From: Bacteroidales bacterium UBA2030
GTDB taxonomy: Bacteria; Bacteroidota; Bacteroidia; Bacteroidales; TTA-H9
DNA length: 29,024 nt
Direction: 5' to 3'
Assembly (NCBI GenBank): GCA_002332755.1
Contig: DDBO01000050.1
Span: 1 to 29,024 of the forward strand
This document shows positions 22,884 to 29,024 of this stretch, piece by piece. The notes under the pieces are model-generated. The model was not told the origin of the DNA, did no database searches, and worked only from the letters and a program-made list of their open reading frames with translations. The first letter of the stretch is position 1; each line of letters starts with the position of its first letter. Position numbers and translations under genes: made by a program.

Positions 22884-22926
22884 CGAAGGTAAGCATTTCG
22901 CCGGGTCTGGAAAAAGCCTAATTTCG
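22884..22926. promoter_or_regulatory. Divergent promoter region between wecE and the flippase gene
   Basis: The 57-base intergenic gap contains a near-consensus -7 element facing each way, both with C in place of the third T: TACCTTCG on the minus strand (22891-22884) for wecE and TAATTTCG on the plus strand (22919-22926) for the flippase. The plus-strand element ends only four bases before its ATG, so that transcript would be nearly leaderless or the element is not used. Confidence 0.3.
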
Positions 22927-22930
22927 TTGT

Positions 22931-24226
22931 ATGAATCTTACGGGTCGAACTCTTCTGGAAGATATTGCCGGAGTGCTTGGTAGTCATGTGCTTTCGATGA
23001 TAGCTGTGCTCGGCTTGTCGGTGTTGTTATCAAGAACTTTGGGACCTGAGGGTTACGGTATCTACACCTCTTTGTTTGCCATTCCTATGATTGTGATGGG
23101 TCTGGCGCAGCTGGGATTAAGCCGATCGGCCATCTTCCACCTTGGCAAACGCCTGTTTTCTGAAGGCAAGGTCATTGCTTCAATCTATGTTCTTCTGATT
23201 TTAACTTCTTTAGTAGGTGTTATCATTACGGCTGCTGCGTACGCCATAGTCGGCAATCCTCACTTTCAAGTGCAATGGATTGTTCTGATTTTAGCTGGCA
23301 TTCCTTTTATGCTGGGTAATATTTACACCGGGGGCATTTTTATTGGAAGGGAGCAGATATTGGTAGCCAATCGTCTGCAATGGATGCCGGTAACCCTCAA
23401 TCTTTTGCTTTCGGTTTTATTGGTTTGGGTATTAAGATGGGGAATCACGGGTGCTTTGATATCAACTTTTACTGCTACAGTATTTGTTTTTTATGTGGGT
23501 TATTCTCGTGTTAGGCATACCTTTGAGTATGAGCAGGGTATTTATCCTGAAATTTTAAGTAGCCTGGTAGGAAAAGGGATTGTTTACGCCTTGAATTTTG
23601 CTTTGCTCCAAATAAACTACAAAGTCGACGTTGTTCTGCTTCAACGTTTGGTGGAGCCCAAACATATTGGATATTACTCTCTGGGAGTATCTATTACCGA
23701 ACAGCTCTGGCTTTTACCCTATGCAATAGGTATCGTTTTGATGAGCCGTACAGCAAACACTTCTGATAAAGCGCGAATGAATGCCACTACTGCCCTTTTG
23801 CTGCGTACCACGGTGCCTGCCTCCCTTATCGGGGCTGCTGCTATGGTTGTGCTTACACCTGTTTTTCTTCCTCTTATTTTTGGAGAAAAGTTTATTCCCT
23901 CCATTGCTGTAGTTCAAACTATCCTGCCTGGTATCGTGATTTTTATGATTTACCGGATTATAGAAAGTTATTATGCAGGATCAGGAAAGCCAATGCTCAG
24001 TGTAAAAATCTTGATTCCTTCTGCAATTCTTAATATTTTGTTGAATTTGTGGTGGATACCCCTTTGGGGAATTTTAGGCGCAGCCTGGGCCACCAATGTT
24101 AGTTATTCTGTGGCAACTCTCGCATATCTTCGATTTTTTAAAAAGGAAAGTGGATTAAGGCTCAGAGATATTATCTGGCCTCGCCGAAGCGATTGGCAAT
24201 ACCTGCGCAGGCGTCTGCATCCTTGA
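22931..24226 (+). CDS. Wzx-like polysaccharide flippase
   Basis: 431 residues, almost entirely hydrophobic, with about 12 predicted membrane spans and the MOP/MATE-like polysaccharide transporter opening (GSHVLSMIAVLGLSVLLSRTLGPEGYGIY, 18-46). A second hallmark is the middle ALNFALLQINYKVDVVLLQRL region (about 220-240). Family knowledge: such proteins flip undecaprenyl-linked oligosaccharide units across the inner membrane. The adjacent divergent wecE-type gene suggests the cargo contains an amino-deoxysugar such as Fuc4NAc, but only gene proximity supports this. The C-terminus is basic (WPRRSDWQYLRRRLHP), as expected for a cytoplasmic tail. Confidence 0.85.
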   Translation: MNLTGRTLLEDIAGVLGSHVLSMIAVLGLSVLLSRTLGPEGYGIYTSLFAIPMIVMGLAQLGLSRSAIFHLGKRLFSEGKVIASIYVLLILTSLVGVIITAAAYAIVGNPHFQVQWIVLILAGIPFMLGNIYTGGIFIGREQILVANRLQWMPVTLNLLLSVLLVWVLRWGITGALISTFTATVFVFYVGYSRVRHTFEYEQGIYPEILSSLVGKGIVYALNFALLQINYKVDVVLLQRLVEPKHIGYYSLGVSITEQLWLLPYAIGIVLMSRTANTSDKARMNATTALLLRTTVPASLIGAAAMVVLTPVFLPLIFGEKFIPSIAVVQTILPGIVIFMIYRIIESYYAGSGKPMLSVKILIPSAILNILLNLWWIPLWGILGAAWATNVSYSVATLAYLRFFKKESGLRLRDIIWPRRSDWQYLRRRLHP

Positions 24227-24345
24227 AAATGCACTGACCGGTAAGAAAGCACTGTCTGCCGGTGATTCTGTTCGATTTCCCGCATATTAATTTGTAAGTC
24301 AGGTTTTCGGAGAAAATTTGCTCCGGAATTTAAAAAATATTTTTA

Positions 24346-24386
24346 CACAAGGGAAACAATTTAATGTAATTTTTGTTTCCATTGTG
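24346..24386. promoter_or_regulatory. Candidate TetR operator (41-bp inverted repeat)
   Basis: CACAAGGGAAACAA (24346-24359) and TTGTTTCCATTGTG (24373-24386) are inverted repeats matching at 13 of 14 positions, separated by a 13-base AT-rich spacer. The repeat ends 31 bases before the tetR ATG. The sequence TAATTTTTG in the spacer (24367-24375) is one base longer than TAnnTTTG and could be the -7 element, so a bound repressor would cover the promoter. Autoregulation by the downstream TetR protein is the simplest reading. Confidence 0.65.
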
Positions 24387-24417
24387 CGTTATCCTGTAAA
24401 CGAATAATTGTTCCGAA

Positions 24418-25047
24418 ATGATCGAACCTGAAGACAAGCTTAAAAATATCCTTGACCGCTGCCTTGGTCTGTTTTACCAATACGGTATTCGCAGCCTGAG
24501 TATGGACGACATCGCTCAGCGACTTGGAATCAGCAAAAAAACTCTCTATCATTTTTTTTCAAATAAGGATGATCTGGTGAGGCAGGTAATAGGATATCTC
24601 TCGCAGCGTCACCGCGAAAAATACGATGCCATTATTTCCGGTCCTGGAAATGCTATCGATAAATTGTTGAACGCAAGTATGATGGCTTGTGACGAGATGA
24701 GATATTATAATCCGGTAATGACATTTGATCTCCAGAAATATCATGCAGATATCGTGGAGGGGCATTTGAAGACGGAGAAGGCATATTTCAGAGAGAAGAT
24801 ACGCGAAAATCTTATTCAGGGAATAGAGGAAGGATTGTATAGGCCTGAACTGAATGTTGAATTGGTAGCCACTCTCTATGTGAGTAATCTTGCTGAATTA
24901 CACAGGCTTGATGAGGTCCTGGCTCAGACAATAACCTTCAGGGATATTTTCCAGGTTATGTTCGAAAATTATATCAGGGGAATCAGTACAACAAAGGGTA
25001 TTTCGTACTATGAGAATGAAATTGGTAAAATAATGAATAAAAACTGA
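24418..25047 (+). CDS. TetR/AcrR-family transcriptional regulator
   Basis: 209 residues. The N-terminal TetR DNA-binding domain (about 8-55) reads GIRSLSMDDIAQRLGISKKTLYHFFSNKDDLV, a textbook helix-turn-helix with the recognition helix near 38-46. The remaining all-helical part is the ligand-binding and dimer domain. It starts an operon with an outer-membrane factor, an adaptor and an RND pump; the gap to the next gene is two bases. Family knowledge: such proteins usually repress their own efflux operon until a ligand binds. The inverted repeat at 24346-24386 is the likely operator. Confidence 0.93.
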   Translation: MIEPEDKLKNILDRCLGLFYQYGIRSLSMDDIAQRLGISKKTLYHFFSNKDDLVRQVIGYLSQRHREKYDAIISGPGNAIDKLLNASMMACDEMRYYNPVMTFDLQKYHADIVEGHLKTEKAYFREKIRENLIQGIEEGLYRPELNVELVATLYVSNLAELHRLDEVLAQTITFRDIFQVMFENYIRGISTTKGISYYENEIGKIMNKN

Positions 25048-25049
25048 TT

Positions 25050-26438
25050 ATGAACAACAAAGTAAAACTATTATCCATTTTCGTGAGCTTGGGACTGGTT
25101 TTGATTCATGTCAGCAAGGCCTCTGCCCAGGATACATTGACACTATCCCTCGAAGGAGCCGTAAAATACGCCTTGCAAAACAATACCGACATCCGTAATG
25201 CTCTGCTCGACCTTCAATCGGCCAACCGAAAAATTTGGGAAACTACGGCAATCGGTTTGCCACAGGTAAGTGCAAAGGCCCAATATAGCAATATCTTTAA
25301 AGTTCCAGAGTTGTCTTTTGGTTCATTTCTCGATCCAGGGCTTTTACCGACCGACCGTCCTCTTACTGCCCAAGACATTGCCAATGCTTATGTGGAGTCG
25401 CCGCCGGTCAAATTGGGGGTTAAGGAAAGCACAACTTTTGATTTTACGGTAAGTCAGTTGCTTTTCAATGGGAGCTACATTGTAGGCCTCCAGGCTTCCC
25501 GGATATACTACCAGCTAAGCGACCAAAATGTACAGCGTACCCAACTCGAGGTGGCCTCATCGGTGCGAGACAATTATGCCATGCTGCTGGTGGCAGCCGA
25601 AAATATCAGGATTCTCAAACAAACCCGTGACAATGTGGGTAAATTGCTTGAAGAAACCCGCGAATACTACCGCCAGGGTTTTGTTGAGCAAACCGATGTA
25701 GACCAGCTGGAAGTAACCTGGAATAACCTTGGCAATAGTCTCAGACAGGTAGAATCGGCCTATGACATTGGAAAACGTATGCTAAAAATACAACTCGGTA
25801 TTGATCTGCGAGAGGAGATTAAACTTACCGACAGTCTGCCAGCCCTGATAAACTTTCCGGGCATTGAGCAATCGCTTGCTCAGACTTTTGATCCACAAAG
25901 GAGTATCTACTATCGTTTGTTGGAAACCAGTGAAAGACTGGCCCGCCTCGACCTGAACCGTGAAAAAACCGAGTATCTGCCTTCTATTGCGGCTTATTAT
26001 AACCATCAGGAAAAAACCAAAAGACCGGAATTTGACTTTCAACCCAAAGATGTAATTGGAATTTCAGTGGAATGGAATCTCTTCTCGAGTGGGCAGCGAA
26101 TGGCCAGGGTGGCTCAGAAGCGTTTGGCTCTTGAAAAGACCCGCAATCTTAAAGATTATCAGACACGTGCACTTCAGGTACAGGCTCGTCAGCTGGCCGA
26201 TCAGCTCGCCGTAAAACGGGATGCATATTTTAATAATCAGAAAAACCTTGAATTAGCTCGTCAGATTTATGAGCGATCGCTTATCAAGTACCGCGAGGGA
26301 GTGGGTTCAAGCCTTGATCTCACTGTAAATCAGAATCAATACCTCAATGCTCTTTCGGGTTACTATCAATCTGTATTCGACCTTATTTCTGCTCACAATC
26401 AGCTAGATAAAATTTTAAATAATCTTCCCCTAAACTGA
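25050..26438 (+). CDS. TolC-family outer-membrane efflux protein
   Basis: 462 residues. A signal peptide (cleavage probably after SKASA) is followed by two repeats of the outer-membrane efflux protein fold: LSLEGAVKYALQNNTDIRNALLDLQSANRKI at the start of repeat 1, and long coiled-coil helices around 155-215 and 370-455. Family knowledge: it forms a trimeric channel through the outer membrane and periplasm for the RND pump. It lies two bases after tetR and 26 before the adaptor gene, so all are in one operon. Confidence 0.93.
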   Translation: MNNKVKLLSIFVSLGLVLIHVSKASAQDTLTLSLEGAVKYALQNNTDIRNALLDLQSANRKIWETTAIGLPQVSAKAQYSNIFKVPELSFGSFLDPGLLPTDRPLTAQDIANAYVESPPVKLGVKESTTFDFTVSQLLFNGSYIVGLQASRIYYQLSDQNVQRTQLEVASSVRDNYAMLLVAAENIRILKQTRDNVGKLLEETREYYRQGFVEQTDVDQLEVTWNNLGNSLRQVESAYDIGKRMLKIQLGIDLREEIKLTDSLPALINFPGIEQSLAQTFDPQRSIYYRLLETSERLARLDLNREKTEYLPSIAAYYNHQEKTKRPEFDFQPKDVIGISVEWNLFSSGQRMARVAQKRLALEKTRNLKDYQTRALQVQARQLADQLAVKRDAYFNNQKNLELARQIYERSLIKYREGVGSSLDLTVNQNQYLNALSGYYQSVFDLISAHNQLDKILNNLPLN

Positions 26439-26464
26439 GAAATGAACATTAAACATTTACATAA

Positions 26465-27580
26465 ATGAAAAAGTACCTATTTGTTTTCGTAATGATTTTA
26501 GTGGTTGTATCCTGTGGAACCCAGGATCCCAAAACCCGCCTTGAGAAGCTAATGGCCCAGCGCGAAAAACTTGACGCTGAAATATTGGAACTGAAACGCC
26601 AGATTGGCGAAACAGATACTTCTTTTAAACTGCCTTCAATCACGGTAGCCATTACTGAAATGCAACCTCAAGATTTCAAGAATTATATTGAAGTTCAAGG
26701 GAAAATTGATGCCGACGAAAATACGGAAGCCGTACCTCAGACTCCTGGTGTGGTGGAAGCCATTTATGTAAAGGAAGGCGACCATGTGCGCAAGGGTCAG
26801 CTTTTGGCATCGCTCGATACCAGGGTACTACGCCAATCGGTGGAGGAATTGAAAGTGCAGCTCGACTATGCCACCAATCTCTTCAATAAGCAGAAAGCTT
26901 TGTGGGAAAAGAATATAGGATCAGAAGTGCAGTATTTGACCGCAAAGAATCAAAAGGAATCCCTCGAACGCAGATTGGCCACTCTTAATGAACAAATTGA
27001 ATTGGCGATGATAAAGGCTCCTGTATCAGGTACGGTGGAATCGGTTCCTTTTAAGGTAGGGCAAATGATTTCGCCGGGTGTTCCCGGAGCATCCATCAGG
27101 GTAATAAATATGAACAGTGCTAAAGTAGTGGCCGAGCTTTCCGAAAAATATGCTCCCATGATTAAAAACGGTGCTGAGGTACTTATTCAAATACCTGACC
27201 TGGGTAAAGAAACCCGTTCAAAAGTTCGTTTTACCAGTCGATATATCGACCCCAACAACCGCACTTTCAAGGTAGAGGCCGGATTGGGCGATGTTGCCAC
27301 AGAATATCGCGCCAATATGGTTGTCGTGATGAAAATTAATGACTACACCAATCCCCGTGCTTTTGTTTTGCCCTTGAATGTCATTCATAAATCCTCTTCG
27401 GGTGATTATGTATTTATTGCAAAGCCGCATGGCAATGGTTATGTCGCCTCTGTAAAGCATGTAAAAACAGGTCGGGTATATGCCGGAATGGCCGAGATTA
27501 CAGAAGGTTTGGAGGAAGGCGACAAGGTAATTGTCAACGGATATTCGGGTTTGAAGGATGGCCAGCCGGTTAAATTCTGA
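26465..27580 (+). CDS. RND efflux periplasmic adaptor (membrane-fusion) lipoprotein
   Basis: 371 residues. The lipoprotein signal ends in VVVSC (Cys17), followed by a short coiled coil (25-47). The lipoyl/barrel-sandwich half-motifs are GVVEAIYVKEGDHVRKGQLLA (about 94-114) and KAPVSGTVESVPFKVGQMI (about 180-200), with a helical hairpin between them (about 120-178). The beta-barrel and membrane-proximal domains follow, with LEEGDKVIVNGYSGLKDGQPVKF at the end. It bridges the inner-membrane pump and the TolC channel. The N-terminal coiled coil before the lipoyl domain is an addition seen in many Bacteroidota adaptors. Confidence 0.93.
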   Translation: MKKYLFVFVMILVVVSCGTQDPKTRLEKLMAQREKLDAEILELKRQIGETDTSFKLPSITVAITEMQPQDFKNYIEVQGKIDADENTEAVPQTPGVVEAIYVKEGDHVRKGQLLASLDTRVLRQSVEELKVQLDYATNLFNKQKALWEKNIGSEVQYLTAKNQKESLERRLATLNEQIELAMIKAPVSGTVESVPFKVGQMISPGVPGASIRVINMNSAKVVAELSEKYAPMIKNGAEVLIQIPDLGKETRSKVRFTSRYIDPNNRTFKVEAGLGDVATEYRANMVVVMKINDYTNPRAFVLPLNVIHKSSSGDYVFIAKPHGNGYVASVKHVKTGRVYAGMAEITEGLEEGDKVIVNGYSGLKDGQPVKF

Positions 27581-27600
27581 GTACAAAAAAACGGATTACT

Positions 27601-29024
27601 ATGAAAAAGCAAATAGAAAAAGTCAGGGAGTTTTTTGCAACAAGCTGGGCTATTGATAATCGGACAAGCATTTATGTTTTGACGATTATTATATCTGTCA
27701 TTGGATTTATGAACTATCTCTCCATTCCCAAGGAGCAGTTTCCGGAAGTAGTTATTCCATATGTAATGGTGAATACGGTTTATCCGGGAACCTCTCCGCA
27801 GGACATGGAAAACCTGGTAACACGGCCAATCGAAAAGCAACTGAAATCCATCAACGATGTTAAGCGGATTACCAGCAACTCGCTCCAGGATTATTCCAGT
27901 ATTGTGGTCGAATTCACTACCGATGTGGAGCTCAACGAAGCCAAACAAAGGGTTAAGGATGCTGTGGATAAGGCCCGCAATGATCTTCCCAGCGATTTGC
28001 CCGACGATCCTTCCGTGATGGATATAGATCTTTCGGAAATCCCCATCATGTTTATCAATCTTGCCGGTAATTACGACCTCGATCGTTTGAAGCAATTTGC
28101 AGAATTGGCGCAAGACCGCATAGAAACCTTACCCGAGATTACCCGGGTTGACATCGTAGGCGCTTTAGACCGCGAGATCCAGGTTGACGTAGATATGTAC
28201 AAGATGCAGGCGGCCCAGGTTACTTTTAGTGATATTGAGCGTAGCATCAGTGCCGAAAATCTCACACTCTCTGCCGGGTCAGTCACAAATACCGGGTTCC
28301 GCCGCAATATCAGAATTGACGGACAATTTACAAATGTTGAAACTCTGGCTAATCTGGTAATACCCACAGCCAACGGCGGATACATTTTTTTGAAGGATAT
28401 TGCTGAAGTAAGGGATGGTTTTAAGGAGCAGGAAAGTTTTTCGCGTCTCAACGGTAAAAATGTAATAACCTTAAATGTGGTTAAAAAAAGCGGACGTAAT
28501 TTGCTGGATGCCTCCGATAAAATAAAAAACATCATTAACAACGAATTAAAAGGGAAAGCCTTTCCTTCCGATCTTGAAGTTACCATTACGGGCGACATGT
28601 CGCGCTATACCCGAAGCACCCTCGACGAGCTCAACAATACCATCCTCATTGGATTTATCCTGGTAACAATAGTGCTCATGTTTTTTATGGGTTTCAATAA
28701 TGCTTTCTTTGTCGGGTTGGCAGTTCCTCTTTCGATGGCCGTGGCTTACATTGTCATTCCGGGCTTTGGCTTCACCCTTAACATGATTGTGATGTTTGCC
28801 TTTATTTTCGCCCTTGGTATTGTGGTTGACGATGCCATTGTGGTGATTGAGAATACACACCGCATTCATCGCTTCGAGCCCGATATTAAAAAGGCAGCAA
28901 AATGGGCGGCCGGTGAAGTTTTCCTTCCTATTCTCTCCGGAACCCTTACTACCCTTGCTCCCTTTGTGCCGCTGGCTTTCTGGCCCGGTATTGTTGGTGA
29001 GTTTATGTATTATCTGCCTGTGGT
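27601..29024 (+). CDS. RND-family inner-membrane efflux pump (partial, runs off the window)
   Basis: The first 474 residues are present from ATG 27601 to the window edge; the family norm is about 1,000-1,100, so roughly half is missing. Visible are the first membrane span (SIYVLTIIISVIGFMNYLSIP), the porter-domain segment NTVYPGTSPQDMENLVTRPIEKQL, and spans 2-4 from about residue 345, including GIVVDDAIVVIEN. Asp410-Asp411 match the proton-relay pair Asp407-Asp408 of AcrB. It is driven by the proton gradient and forms a tripartite pump with the two preceding gene products. The substrate, whether drugs, bile salts or an envelope component, cannot be told from this part. Confidence 0.93.
   Translation, partial: MKKQIEKVREFFATSWAIDNRTSIYVLTIIISVIGFMNYLSIPKEQFPEVVIPYVMVNTVYPGTSPQDMENLVTRPIEKQLKSINDVKRITSNSLQDYSSIVVEFTTDVELNEAKQRVKDAVDKARNDLPSDLPDDPSVMDIDLSEIPIMFINLAGNYDLDRLKQFAELAQDRIETLPEITRVDIVGALDREIQVDVDMYKMQAAQVTFSDIERSISAENLTLSAGSVTNTGFRRNIRIDGQFTNVETLANLVIPTANGGYIFLKDIAEVRDGFKEQESFSRLNGKNVITLNVVKKSGRNLLDASDKIKNIINNELKGKAFPSDLEVTITGDMSRYTRSTLDELNNTILIGFILVTIVLMFFMGFNNAFFVGLAVPLSMAVAYIVIPGFGFTLNMIVMFAFIFALGIVVDDAIVVIENTHRIHRFEPDIKKAAKWAAGEVFLPILSGTLTTLAPFVPLAFWPGIVGEFMYYLPV

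Noticed and set aside
22874..22987. A 38-residue N-terminal extension of the wecE-type protein
   Set aside because: It would overlap the divergent flippase gene, and E. coli RffA-like sequence begins only at the internal start (IPFNKP).
24308..24325. CGGAG/CTCCG hairpin after the flippase gene, considered as its terminator
   Set aside because: The 5-bp stem is weak and no T-run follows directly; it lies about 80 bases past the stop codon.
27439..28598. Long minus-strand open frames opposite the RND pump gene
   Set aside because: The plus strand here encodes an unmistakable RND porter sequence that continues to the window edge; the reverse frames are shadows.

Overview
The window looks like chromosome from a strictly anaerobic member of the Bacteroidota, most likely class Bacteroidia. 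Four things point there: a SusC/SusD pair with a surface lipoprotein and a glycosidase; several perfect copies of the Bacteroidota -7 promoter element TAnnTTTG ahead of genes; the near absence of Shine-Dalgarno sites; and oxygen-sensitive metabolism (pyruvate:ferredoxin/flavodoxin oxidoreductase and an Fe-S L-serine dehydratase). No rRNA, tRNA or CRISPR array was seen.

Layout. (1) 1-1213: an insertion sequence of the IS256-like, zinc-ribbon (IS1249-type) kind. Its transposase appears to be knocked out of frame by one base near the start. (2) 1339-3944, minus strand: a housekeeping operon era-der-hslR (two ribosome-assembly GTPases and an S4-domain RNA-binding protein). (3) 4081-8643, minus strand: mutS2, a single-chain Fe-S L-serine dehydratase and a patatin-like lipase, the last two overlapping by ATGA. 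(4) 8758-13544: a dihydroorotate-dehydrogenase-like flavoprotein and, divergent from it, a full 1178-residue nifJ-type pyruvate oxidoreductase. Serine dehydratase makes pyruvate and the oxidoreductase turns it into acetyl-CoA, so the two fit one fermentative scheme. (5) 13820-21678, plus strand: a small polysaccharide-utilization locus: a duplicated PKD lipoprotein (probable surface glycan-binding protein), SusC, SusD and a GH30 lipoprotein glycosidase. The enzyme suggests a beta-linked glucan, perhaps beta-1,6-glucan. No regulator of the locus lies in the window. (6) 21734-24226: a WecE/RffA-type sugar aminotransferase divergent from a Wzx-like flippase, probably part of surface glycan assembly. 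(7) 24418-29024, plus strand: a tetR-tolC-adaptor-RND efflux operon, with a long inverted repeat upstream of tetR that is a good operator candidate. The RND pump runs off the end of the window.

Most of the window is recognisable. The parts least explained by known families are the twice-repeated PKD plus aromatic-rich module, the strong terminator placed between that gene and susC, the DHOD-like protein that lacks the usual catalytic motif beside nifJ, and the promoter placed inside a GC-rich inverted repeat ahead of the GH30 gene. I found no convincing wholly new multi-gene system.
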